The notes under the pieces were generated by a model. That model made no database searches. It was not told where the DNA came from and worked only from the letters and a program-made list of their open reading frames with translations. A program made the position numbers and the translations under genes. This document shows positions 24,117 through 34,337 of a stretch of 64,000 nucleotides of DNA, piece by piece. This stretch comes from Carya illinoinensis (Eukaryota > Streptophyta > Magnoliopsida > Fagales > Juglandaceae), in assembly GCF_018687715.1 (NCBI RefSeq), contig NC_056755.1:21221501-21285500 (forward strand). The letters run 5' to 3'. Position 1 is the first letter of the stretch; every line of letters starts with the position of its first letter.

Positions 24117-25280
24117 GATGAGTGATTCCCATGCTTGATCATCTTGCCTTTTGCCATTTGGAATTGATTGATTCCAATTTTAAACACTGTCTATCAACAT
24201 CTGAGTGGGAAAAAGTGGAGAAGATTAACACTTTCTTGGGAGCTTTTTATGATGCCACTTGTGAGTTTTTTGGAACCAAATACCCTACAGCCAATTTGTA
24301 CTTTCCAACAATGTTTATGATTTATTTAACATTAAAACAACACTCTGAAAGTGAAGATGACTACATGAAGAATATGTCTTGTCAAATGCTTGTGAAGTTT
24401 GAGAAATATTGGTCTGAGTTCAATGTGTTATTGGTGATAGCAGTTATATTGGATCCTCGATACAAGCTTCATTTTGTTGACTTTTATTATATAAAGTTTT
24501 ATGGAAATGGTTCCCTAGAGTTTTTTAATGTTCGTACCAAAATGGCATATCTTTTCATAGAATATAGTTCTTCTAGTGCTCCCACAAGTTCTACCATGAC
24601 TTTTGAAAGAAGTGCTAGTAGAACGGAAAGTGAATATTCTTCTAGTAGATGAAATAGTGTCAATAAACAAGTATTTCAAGTAAATTCAAATAATATTTTT
24701 TGTTTAATGATTTATATTATATTGTTTTATTATTTTATATCACATATTCTCAATAGAACTTTTTTTTTTTATTTGGTATAGGAATTTGATTCATTCGGAA
24801 GTAATGATCTCGCTGCCCATATGCAAAAAAGTCAATTGGAGCTTTACTTGGATGAACCTAGGGCAGATAGAAATGTGGAGATTGATATTCTTTCCTTTTG
24901 GAAAGGAAATGAATTTCGTTATCCTAATCTTGCTTGTATGGTTCGTGATATTTTGAGTGTTCCAGTTTCCACAGTTGCATCTGAATCTACTTTTAGTGTT
25001 GATGGACATATCATTGATCAGTTTAGGAGTGCACTGAAACCAGATATTGTTGAAGTATTAGTCTACACAAGAGATTGGTTATATGACAAAGAAGTCGAAG
25101 TCGAGGGTAACATTATTATTATTATTTTTATTAAATTTTGTCTTAATTCTTTTACTAATGCCATTTTTTTTCATAGGAACACAAGAAATGAATGAGTTAA
25201 CTAAAGATATAATGGAGTTGGAGACTGAAAAGACCAATGAGGACGCCACACTTCCTTTAGTCCCTTCTATGGGTTCATAA
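24117..25280 (+). pseudogene. hAT-1 transposase remnant (C-terminal half, three exons)
   Basis: The coding traces start at ATGAGTGA (24118) and go straight to sequence equivalent to residue ~360 of hAT-2. The frame 24122-24652 reads ANLYFPTMFMIYLTLKQHSE and VILDPRYKLHFVDFYY, the region before the dimerisation domain. After an intron (about 24680-24780), FWKGNEFRYPNLACMVRDIL and VPVSTVASESTFSVDG form the hAT C-terminal dimerisation domain. A second intron with GT...AG ends (about 25108-25175) precedes a short last exon ending at TAA 25280. The intron positions match those of hAT-2. hAT dimerisation fragments can interact with full-length transposase; whether this one is expressed is unknown. 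Confidence 0.75.
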
Positions 25281-25883
25281 TTTATTTAGATTTGTGTGTG
25301 TATCATCGTATTTGAAATTGTAACATTAATATTTACAATGTGTGTTTATCATATTTAGCACCCTTGGATGTAATGTAACAAGAATAGTTGGACTTGGGTA
25401 GGTGTTCTAATTATGTACTGCAGCACTATGCATTATGTTGTGAGTTTATTATTTTCTTTATCATGTATGGTGTTGTTGGGATTTTAATTTTGATATATTT
25501 ATTTTTTGGATTGTAATTTGTAGTTGTAGTTAGCTTTATATTTTTTTAGAGACATTGTTATTTTAATATTTATATAAAATTAATCAGGTTAAATGGGTTA
25601 ATGGATCATGTTCGTGTCTAGTAATAAATACGGGTTAAATGGGTCATAACGGGTCGTGTCGCGTCCGTGTTAACCTTTTCTTAGAATTCATTAACGGGTT
25701 ATAACAGGTCGTGTCGTGTTAACCTTCTCTTAAAATTCATTAACAGGTCATAACGGGTCATGTCGTGTCAACTCGTTATCTTAATGGGTCATGTTAGAGT
25801 TTAGAATTTTGACACGAAACCCTTAACGGGTCGTGTTCAGGTTGACCCATTAGCTGTAATACACATGTCTCGAGAAGTTAAGT

Positions 25884-26300
25884 CAGTAAGGACCTGTCCC
25901 AGTTCCCCTTTGCAATTGTTCAACCATGTACTGTCAAGAGGCTCTGGTGTAATCCACCTGGAAAAACTCCGATACTTAAGTCAGTAAAGTGTAACCAAAT
26001 GATTCAAAATTCAAAAAAGAGTTCCCTCTCTTATTATCAAGGGTTACCTAGTATATATAGGCTTGTACATGACACTTATCTTATTCAGAATTTATTGGTG
26101 TGGATCATCACCCGATACCTGGAATGATCACGTAACTACATGAAGTCTCTATCTTTCCGTGAAACATGGCGTGGTGTATGTATAACTTTGATGAGCTTTG
26201 GACTCCCTAAGTCGCTTCAATCAGCCAAGGACCTCCTATGGGCTTCTCCCATATTGGGCTTTTAAGATAGAATGGGCCGTCTACTTAAATAGGGCCTCCA
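25884..26300 (+). repeat. 3' LTR of element Y
   Basis: Partner of 20150-20568. The first bases (CAGT for TGTT) have mutated, and the end CCTCCA is followed directly by the TSD GTGGG. Confidence 0.85.
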
Positions 26301-26956
26301 GTGGGCTTCTTAAGGTGGACAGACTCAGGTTAGGCTTCCGTGATTGTGAAGAACATGCAATTTCCAATGGCAGCAGCATTAGTGCATGCAAGGATAACAC
26401 CGTAGAGTCTCTAGATGGCCCACGAGAATGCACTGGTGCTTGGTTCTTCAACGCATGTGTGAGAAAGAGAAGAAAGGAACCGAAGAAAATAAGGATCATG
26501 TGTGGCAACCTAATTGAGAGATTTTTACATACATAAGATGATATATATATACATATAGGTAGTTGAAATGCTAGGAAAAGTAGGAGAAAGAAAGGTGCAT
26601 GGGTGGAACATGGAACATGCCTGGCCTGAAAACTAATCCCTGGCTTCAATGGCTTGGTTTGAGCGTTGTTGGGGCTTTCTTCGAATTTTAGGCTCCCGAT
26701 TAAACCTCTAAAATAATCTAATTATTCTAACCAATCTTCTTGACCCTAAAAATATTTCATGTAATCTAAAATATTAGATGACCTTAACCTACTTTGCAAA
26801 CCCAAATAGAAATAAAGTTGATATCTGCCAAAATAAAAAATTGGGTCCATAGTCCATTAAAAAAAAATATACTTGTAAAACTCAAGTAGCTTTTCATCCA
26901 TATAAATCCAAAAATCTTATAAAGTAGTTGATACAGGACTCAGGTGTTACAAAATA

Positions 26957-27771
26957 GTCTTATATTTTGTATAGTTTTATTTGAAGAAATTAGGAATAAA
27001 TTTATTAGATTTTGAAGTTATGACATATATTTATGTTTGGTGTATGGTATTTCATGATTAATGGTGGGACTCTTGTGTTCTATATGTAATGCGATTTTAT
27101 CGCCAAGTACAAGTTGTAAGAGTTTGGATTCAAACTTTAGAGAGTTTTAGGTAACGATTTATGGATGTTATTATTTTAGGTGGGGATTTTTCTAATTCTT
27201 TCATGTGGAGAGTTTTAGTTATGTAGGAATTGTTAGTTACTATTGTATGTGGAGTTAAGATAATTGTTGGGTGAATTTATTATTAGGCTTTTAATCGATC
27301 CCATTGTTAAGGTAGATACTTATTTAGGTTTCAGTCAGAGTATATGATGGTTGACACATAGTGTGCCGATGTGTATGCTTAAAGGTTTAGTAAAAGCATT
27401 AGATCAAAATAGCGGATGATTATAATTGTTGGAATATTAAGTTTGACTAAACTATTGAGGAGTAAAAGAGATAGAAATAATGTACGCAATTGGAGGTCTA
27501 GCAAATTCCGAGGACAGAATCTTTATGAGGCTATTAATAATTGTTTTTTGGACCTAAATTATGTTTAATGAGCCAATAACTTGGTAGACGTAATTAAGAG
27601 TTGTGGAATACTTTTAAATATGTGATCGGTCCTAAAGTATCTAAATGTATAAAATTTTATTAGGCTTAATAATTAGATTTAAGCGTATTTTATATTTGAT
27701 AGATCAAATAAACCATGAACTCCATGCCATTCACATCTTCATCAACAAAGTTCACTAGGATTACAACTCTA
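26957..27771 (+). mobile_element. non-coding internal region of element X, right part
   Basis: This AT-rich DNA continues element X after the LTR Z insertion. It has no open frame of note and no gypsy or copia motif on either strand. X therefore has about 1.1 kb of non-coding internal DNA, the pattern of a large retrotransposon derivative, unless a coding region has been deleted. No clear polypurine tract precedes 27772, so the 3' LTR start is approximate. Confidence 0.5.
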
Positions 27772-28689
27772 TGTGAGCCCCCTTCAGGTTAAAACTTCTT
27801 AAACCAACATGTATATATATACACCCTCCTCTTTCGTGAGAATATATAAAGCCATGGTACCCAACTTTTCTCAAGTTGTTGATTACGAGATACCCAGACC
27901 ACCAATCTACCACATTACCCGTAACACCACCACAAACCACCTTTGTAATATTTACCTCCCTTTTGCTGCAAGTCATGTCAGTTTCCCCTCAAGCTGCCAG
28001 CCCCCATGCATAGAACCAACCTCGAAGGAAAGTCCACACTACAATAGTCATGTCTAGCCCTTCACATCACCCACGCAGCGAACCACCAACAGAAGCCAGA
28101 CTAGCGTAACAACCACAAGAAGGCAGCCCACATATCTTCCCTCAACCATTGTGCAAAGCCAAACAGAAACCCTTGCCATTGCTTGGCCATGAGCCACTGA
28201 GTTGCACAACCTGTACCCCTATTTTGCCGACACAAAAATAGAGCACACGTAGTCCACCATGAAGCCCCTCCAAAAATCAATATTACATGTGCACCACACA
28301 ACACTACATTGCACCATATGAGCACCTTCAACCAATGGCTGCTCAACCACACCCAGTTGAGAGCCACCCAACGTGCACCTCAGAAACGCCACACGTAGCC
28401 AGCCCATATCTTGCATGATGCGTAAATCTTCCCATCTCACGATCAAGCTCTCTCCTTACATAAATGCTCTCTCTCAGTCTCCCTCTAAGTTAGTTTTCTT
28501 TCTCTCCTTATAGTTTTATCTGTCTCTTACTCAGTATAGATCTATGTTTTAATTGGTTTGAATCGTATGGGAAGTTTATGTACGTCATGGACTAAGGATG
28601 GTATATGCAAGTTTAATTGGTTTATGCATGTTCAGGAGTACCATCTTTCCTTAACTTAGATTTATACACCCACTTGCAACCAACTATAT

Positions 28690-29488
28690 TCATACCACCC
28701 GATTTTGGAACCAGTTCCTAAGTATTGTTTTGGGCAAGAGCATCCAGTTCTTCCTCCATTCCAGCAGACCAACTAGGATGTTTTCTTGCAGATGTGATGG
28801 ATTTTTGTTCAATAGGAATTGGAACCAGGTTGTGCAAGTTTGCATACCAAGGGTTAGGTTTGTGAATGCCATACCAAGACCTATTTTGCATAGGGTGTGG
28901 AGGTAGGGTTGACTGCACAGTAGGTTGGAAAGACAAGGATGGTGATGTTTCTAGAGAGGAAGCAAAAACCATAGAAGGTGAGAAGGAAATGATTTTAGTG
29001 TGATGTACGGATAAGGAAGGAGGAGCATAAGTAGAAGGTAGTGGCTACTTTGTAGTTTCCTTAGGGAGATCCTGATGCCATTTAGTGAAGGTGGAAAGTT
29101 ACCTCTCAACAGGTGGAGAGTCATAGAGTATGGTTGGTTAAAAGTAAGGTAGGACAGATTCATCAAACACAACATGTTTGGAGGTAAAAATTCAACCAGT
29201 GGGTGGGTAAAGACATTTATAGCCTTTGTGTTTATTGTTGAAACCAATGAAGACACAAGGCAATGACTTGGGTTTAAGCCTGTTGGACCTATACTCTCCA
29301 AGGTATGGAAAACATCTAAACCCAAGGGTGCGAAGTATGCTATAGTCAGGATGTTTTTCAAAAAGTCTAAAAAAGAGAGAGTCCATGTTTAGCACAGGAG
29401 TTGGCAATTTGTTTAACCAAAAAACTGTAGTAGAGAAACAATCTAACCAAAACCTAGGTGGGAGTTTAGCATGAAACATCATGGTCAA
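28690..29488 (-). pseudogene. copia integrase C-terminal region, linker and reverse transcriptase start
   Basis: On the minus strand MFHAKLPPRFWLDCFSTTVF, WLNKLPTPVL, LRTLGFRCFPYLGEYRSNRL and LPCVFIGFNNKHKGYKCLYP follow in one frame (29488-29192). This is the copia segment after the integrase catalytic core. Frameshifts lead to a Ser/Pro-rich linker and to WMLLPKTILRNWF-type sequence, the region just before GCKWVYKSKL. The protein ends there by truncation. Confidence 0.75.
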
Positions 29489-29524
29489 CCCAAGGTTTGT
29501 GATACTTCTATGTTTCCTTTCTGC

Positions 29525-30000
29525 TTAACCATTTTGCTCAGGGGTCTTAGGACAAGCAGCTTGGTGAATAATGCCGTGGTTTTGAATATAAGCAAGAAGT
29601 TTTGTGTCATTAAATTCACCGCCTTCATCAATTTGAAACACATGAATTATGGCATAAAATTGACATTGGACAAGCATATGAAACTGAATAAAAGCTGAAT
29701 GAAGGTCAAGTTTATTCTTAAGGAGAATCAACCATGTAAAGTTTGTAGCTTCATCAACAAAAATGGCATAGAAATTTACATTTTTCTCTAGAAAGAGTAG
29801 GGGCCGGTCCTCACATATCACAATGGATTTTAGCAAAAGGAACAGTAACAGTGCTGTCTCTAGAAAGAAAAGGCAACTTGCAGGCTTTCCATAGTTGACA
29901 ACTTGTACAAATTTGAGAAGAAAGTTGTTTTGACTCAAGAGTAATAAACTTTTTGTTACAAATAAAGTAAAAAATTCTTGAGTTTGGGTGTCCAAGCATT
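29525..30000 (-). pseudogene. copia integrase core fragment
   Basis: The zinc-binding part is represented by MLGHPNSRIFYFICNKKFI and ICTSCQLWKACKLPF. The catalytic part reads YAIFVDEATNFTWLILL (first Asp) and HVFQIDEGGEFND (second Asp), ending PKTPEQNG just before the catalytic Glu. The two pieces lie in different frames, with a TGA at the HCDM/GPAP junction near 29811. Confidence 0.8.
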
Positions 30001-30098
30001 TGGTGCCAATGCTCTATATTGGTGGATCGAAATCTGGAAGAGTAGAAGCTCTCTTTATTTTGAAACTTTGAGGCAGCATAAAAAATGTATAGGACCTT

Positions 30099-30449
30099 CT
30101 AGTTTTTGCATGTTGCCACTGTCTTTTGTGTTACCCTATCCTTTATCATAAAACCATGTCCATCAAACTCAAATTTCAAAGGATAATCAGTGGTTAACTT
30201 GCTAACAGACAATAAATCCTTCTTGATTTCAAGTACTAATAGCATATTATTTAACACAATTTGTGATTTAGGAGAACCAACCATGGTCTGACCAATATGA
30301 GTGATAGGTAAGATCTTTCCATTACCTACCATTATACCATCATGAGTTATGAACGGAATCAGTGAGTAAAGAATACCTTCATTTGCAATTGTATGATCAG
30401 TGGCCCCAGTGTCAGGATGCCATGAAGCATTCTTAGAACTGTCCTCCAT
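30099..30449 (-). pseudogene. copia protease and pre-integrase fragment
   Basis: WHPDTGATDHTIANEG contains the copia protease catalytic D-T-G triad in its usual context. MVGNGKILPITHIGQT and LNNMLLVLEIKKDLLSVSKL follow, the normal flap and helix region leading to the pre-integrase segment. This frame is open for 116 codons, one of the better preserved parts of the element. Confidence 0.85.
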
Positions 30450-30467
30450 TTTGATTGCTGCAAAAGT

Positions 30468-31250
30468 TTAAGGAAGATTTTCATGTGTAAAAGAGTGATT
30501 AAACATGTTAAAACACCTTAAAGAAGTGTGGTTTCTTTTGATACAGATATGACATGTGATCTCTTCTTTCTTTGCATATTTTGAATTGGATGGGGAACCA
30601 TGAGAGTGATTGTTGAAATTTTGTGCTTGAGGTGGAGCATTTGTCTTGGATCTAGTGGATTGCCCTTGTACAAAACTATGACCTTTGGATAAAGGGTCCA
30701 GAGTTGGCATTCAATTTCTTTTACTTGTACTACTTCTGTCTATAAAAGGCCATAAAGGAGGGTTAGCAACAATTTTGTCTTGTCTGTATAGCTCTCCAAT
30801 AAGGTGACAACTTTAGAGTAAGCTGGAACAGGTGGCTTGAGCATAGTTGCTATCAAAACCTCAAACTCCTTGCCAAGACCATTGAGGAGCCACCATGACT
30901 TTTTATGTTCTACTACTGGCTTGCTAATAGCAGCAAGTTCATCACAGACAGTCTTGAACCTCCTTAAGTAATCACTTAAGGAATCATATCCTTTTGTGAT
31001 GGATGCAAGCCTTTGATTAAGGGCAAGGCTACGATCTGAGGAAACTCTTGCAAAAGCATGAACAAGAGCCTTCCAAACTTCAGAGGTAGTGTTTAGGCAT
31101 AGTGTAGCTATAAGCCAGCCTTTTACTAATCTATTAGACCTTCACCACTTTTGATATAGTGGGTTGGGATGAGATGGGTCACCTAGAAATTGAGGTGGGG
31201 TTGGAGTGTCACCTGTTATGATCCCTGAAGATCATAACTCTCTAGTATGT
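30468..31250 (-). pseudogene. copia gag fragment with zinc knuckle
   Basis: Near 30560 the minus strand reads ITCHICIKRNHTSLRCFN, a C-x2-C-x4-H-x4-C zinc knuckle (the last Cys present as C in RCF). Upstream, at about 30780-31140, gag-like coding remains in broken frames: 'L-I-A-T-L-C-L-N-T-T-S-E-V-W'-like text, and the 'SDYLRRFKTVCDELAA'-like text around 30930-30990. Gag packages the element's RNA. Confidence 0.65.
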
Positions 31251-31428
31251 TTAACATTTGAGTTTTCCATAGTAGAAAGTTGCTGGAATTCAGTTTAAGG
31301 GAAACATATTAGGACACATTTTGTGAGACTGGATAAGGGTAAGGTTCTACAGAGTTGGAGGAACCAGAGGTTGCAAAGGACTCCATGGATAAAAAAGAAA
31401 AACACAGCTTCTCTATCAACCCATAGTA

Positions 31429-31441
31429 GCTCCTGATACCA
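31429..31441 (-). other. primer-binding site of the copia element
   Basis: TGGTATCAGGAGC on the minus strand, close to the initiator-Met consensus with one inserted base. The LTR edge TGTTTTG (plus strand) lies seven bases further at 31448. Confidence 0.65.
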
Positions 31442-33204
31442 TAAAGATGTTTTGAAAAATACTATCTCACAAGTTGAAATTGAGAGTGCGCTTTCATTCA
31501 TATATGCAGTAACATGTAGAAGGTGATCTATGTATGGAAAGTTTACAAAGAATAGAAAGAACACTATAAAAAAAATATACAGCTAATAGATTACTATGTA
31601 TAGCTAGTATAATTGATTTTCTTCCTAATATTAAACATTAGTTGACTTTGAGAAGATTGTTGAGATGTCTTGGGAAGATTGTTGTCATCATGTGATGTAA
31701 ATAGAGTCATCATGTGCTGTCGATTGTTGCTTGATTGCTTGAATGCTGGTTTCATTCCTTATAGTTACCTGTCATGGGTCCCTATTATACAGTCCTGTCA
31801 TGAAAACTTTTCATCAAGTTTGGAGTTAGAATACATGTAAATAGATTTATGAAAATTACAAAGTTTAGGTGATCTTAGGATTTATCATAAACTTTTGGAG
31901 AAATAATTATGTACTAATCTTAGTATTCGGAGTAACAATATTTTAGGATTTTGAGGATTTTAGAATTTGGAAAAATATAGACTATTTTAGAGGGTCTAAT
32001 TTTTAATTCTAAAGTACATGATAAATTAAAAACTTAAGTGTATTTTATAGGCAAGCAGCTTCGTCCTGAAAATATTGGGTCAGCATTACGAGGTAAGTAA
32101 CATGATCGTACCTTTACATGTATATAATGTAAACGACATGTCTTTTATAAAAATATTTTGCATGTACACCCTCCATTGTAAGCCATTTTTTACGTACCCA
32201 AGTCATGAAAAGATTATAAAATGCATGATTTTACTTGAAGAATTATGCATTAAATTATTTATAAAAATTCATGATTTTGTGAAAGGAGTTTTGCATCAAA
32301 AGAATTATGAAAAATCATAATGTGAGAGTTATGCAATAAGATGTTTTGTAAAAAGCCATGCATGATTTTAAGTGAAGATTTATACATTAATGAAAAATCA
32401 TGATTTTTTGTGAGGAAACATGTATCACGAAATGTTATGAAAGAATGTGATTTCATTTGAAGTCTACGATATGACAAGCATGCAAGTATTATTATGATGA
32501 AATATGAATGATAAGATATGTAACGACCTATGTTATGTTATGACGACGGTACCATATGTTATGGGCATATTGCATTGCCAGGTTGTAGATGCTGGTAATG
32601 CACCTAGTGTGTCTTCCTTATGTATGGATTCCAAAACCTGCAGCTACTGGAGGAATCGAAATCTACTTAGATTTGCTCACTCTAACTCATAGGAGTCAAC
32701 AATGGGTACCGGCCTATGACAAATGAAAGATAAGTTCAAGTCCTTGTTATTTGCGTATGTACTTATGAGTATGTATATTGCTCAAGAAACCTTATGTTTA
32801 CTGTATGATGTGTTGCTTATTGAGTATTTGACTCATTTTTGTATGTTTTTATATTTTAATCATGCCAGGTGATGATTTTTATGAGCATGTGACTATAGAA
32901 TAGGATTTGGCCAAGGGAGGCGAGGCAAAGTCCTAGATAGTTTATGTCATGTTCAATTTTATGATTTTAGTTTAATAAATTATTTTTATAAGTACATGAG
33001 TCTTTAATTTAAATAAGTGCTTCCACAGACTCTCTTTTTTATTTTAAGTATTTAATAAAGATTAAATTTATTTATTAATGGGATCTTTCATATCCGGCGC
33101 TTCTTTAAAAAACAAATTTTTTTTTTTTTTAAAGTTCAAGTTTAATAGCACATCAATTCTCTTAAAATATTAAAAATGACTTTATTAGGGAGTGGGGTGT
33201 TACA

Positions 33205-34337
33205 AATTACCAAATTCAAGTTGATCACCACCCTTTTTCTCGTCGGTCACCTTAAAGTCATGAACATCTGGAACATAAATTTCCTTTCCTATCATCCAAT
33301 TCTACATGCAAATCAATGCCTTCATAGTGCTAGTAGACAATGAACTCTGGAATGGATCCAATATGCGCCTTCCAATACTAAAGGCCGACTTTGAAGCAAC
33401 AGTGCTAATTGGGATGACTAAAATCCTGTGGGCTCTCTCTCTAAGGATGGGATATTTCACAGCATTGATCTTTCACTATGCTAATATATCAAAGTCCATT
33501 GTATATGGGAGAAGATCCCCTGCCAAATAACTGTCTACATCTAACTTCACCTTTGTAGATTGACGGACTAGTAGGAGATTCTATGAGAGGCTCTCACCCC
33601 CACCAACCTACACTTTTTTCTCGCCCTGATTTCTTTAGTAGGCGGTGGGGTAGGTGTAAGTGTAGATGCATTACCACCCCTAATTACGATAAACTCATCA
33701 AACAATTTACCAATGGTTTCACTAACCATTTCTCCAATAAGCTTAGCCCATGTCTTCCCATGCGCAAGTCTCAAACCATATATCATGCCATCAATCTTGG
33801 TCTGGGGGTCAAATGCAACAACAACATATAACAAAATATTTAGCCTACCCAAATCTCCCCAATACTTATCATATTTAACCCACATCATCAATATCATCCC
33901 CTGCATCCTAATATGGTCACCCCTACACATTTCATCCAATTCTTCTTTCGCCTTATATATTTGTGGACAAAACTCATTGGATGTAGGATACAAAGAACTA
34001 GATAGCTTCAATGTGACCTTGTAGAAAAGACTAAATAATTTACAAAAGTAGCAACCATCTCTCAATCATCATCAATAGGCTTTCCTAATCCTCGTGCTCA
34101 TATTGAATGTCTTCATTACTCAATAATTGAAAGACTGCCTTATATTCTTGGGCTACCTCTGACATCAAGAAGGTTGAGTTACGTCTTGTAAGAACATCAA
34201 ACAAGGCCCTTCTTGGATGTTATATCCGCATTCGTCGCAGTAACCTTGAATTTCTCCAATCTAATAGGAGAAGATCTCACAAATCTCACAGCCATTCTGG
34301 CTCGTGCCATTGAGTCATCAAAATCTTTCAACCCATT
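33205..34337 (-). pseudogene. hAT-3 transposase, C-terminal part
   Basis: Directly after the LTR B site the minus strand reads GLKDFDDSMARARMAVRFVR and SSPIRLEKFK, the standard hAT text after the C-A-H-I-L motif. Further on come LYPTSNEFCPQIYKAKEELD, VKYDKYWGDLGRLNILLYVV and FDPQTKIDGMIYG. The dimerisation domain follows as WKINAVKYPILRERAHRILV, IPISTVASKSAFSIGRRIL and LDPFQSSLS. Several in-frame stops occur (34085-34205), and the intact family has 'ASESAFS' where this has ASKSAFS. The frame ends next to LTR X at 33204. Confidence 0.8.

Larger units (their letters stand above)
22207..25874 (+). mobile_element. hAT-1: internally deleted hAT transposon, right end truncated
   Basis: The left end reads TAGGGTAGACAATTTGTGAC, a mutated form of the hAT-2 end at 51187. 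The first 180 bases of the two elements match, including the TGACACGAC and ACCCGTT-type repeats. Near 25560-25865 the GGGTCGTGTC-rich subterminal region of hAT-2 is again recognisable, but the last ~55 bases with the right terminal repeat are missing. The transposase gene keeps the 5' UTR splice donor region and the C-terminal exons. The zinc-finger and N-terminal catalytic part is deleted, with ATGAGTGA fused directly to sequence equivalent to the middle of the hAT-2 exon. It inserted into element Y. It cannot encode transposase. Confidence 0.8.
20150..26300 (+). mobile_element. non-autonomous LTR element Y (gag-like gene only); TSD GTGGG
   Basis: Two short direct repeats, 20150-20568 and 25884-26300, are its LTRs. 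GTGGG lies directly outside at 20145-20149 and 26301-26305, which proves one insertion event. The first LTR starts TGTTAAGG; the second start has mutated to CAGTAAGG. Both end (C/T)TCCA. Each has a TATA motif (GTATATATAGGCT near 20322 and 26053). Without the hAT element inserted in it, the internal region is only about 1.65 kb and holds one degraded gag-like gene with no protease, reverse transcriptase or integrase. It therefore depended on other elements to move. I could not identify a primer-binding site after 20568. Confidence 0.85.
10858..26951 (-). mobile_element. solo LTR Z (about 3.3 kb of its own DNA), split by three later insertions
   Basis: On the minus strand LTR Z starts TGTAACACCTGAGTCC at 26951 and ends GGGGCATTACA at 10858. 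The target duplication AAATA is present at 10853-10857 and 26952-26956. Its own sequence is in four pieces: 26951-26306, 20149-18607, 16516-15480 and 10933-10858. Removing elements Y, S and G, each with one copy of its TSD, leaves 3302 bases. The pieces join in a sensible order for a gypsy LTR: promoter-like and pyrimidine-rich sequence in the first two, a 'TTTTTCAGATGA' block near 15800, then the GGGGCATTACA end. There is no internal coding region, so it is a solo LTR. All four sets of boundaries are seen directly in the sequence. Confidence 0.85.
28613..31760 (-). mobile_element. Ty1/copia element, 3' half missing, inserted in LTR X
   Basis: From right to left on the minus strand: a 5' LTR (about 31754-31448), primer-binding site (31441-31429), gag, protease, integrase, and only the very start of reverse transcriptase. 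The last recognisable motif is GCKWVYKSKLRKDG near 28680, after which the sequence returns to LTR X at about 28613. The 3' LTR, RNase H and most of reverse transcriptase are absent. Stops and frameshifts break the polyprotein. The junctions are set by comparison with the uninterrupted LTR X copy near 9640. No TSD can be tested because the 3' end is missing. Confidence 0.8.
27772..33204 (+). mobile_element. 3' LTR of element X, split by a copia element
   Basis: A plausible start is TGTGAGCCCCC at 27772; the end GGGGTGTTACA at 33204 is clear. Without the copia insert the LTR is about 2.28 kb. It aligns with the 5' LTR at 8433-10543 and holds about 560 bases (31830-32410) that the 5' copy has lost. 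It also shows the uninterrupted target of the solo LTR at 8639. The right end abuts the last coding bases of hAT-3, with AATTA next to it as a possible target duplication; the left counterpart is not found. Confidence 0.75.

Noticed and set aside
26198..26649. Frames of 112 and 122 codons on opposite strands, one with a possible signal peptide
   Set aside because: Both cross the border between the 3' LTR of Y and LTR Z, which is fixed by the GTGGG duplication, so neither can be an old gene.
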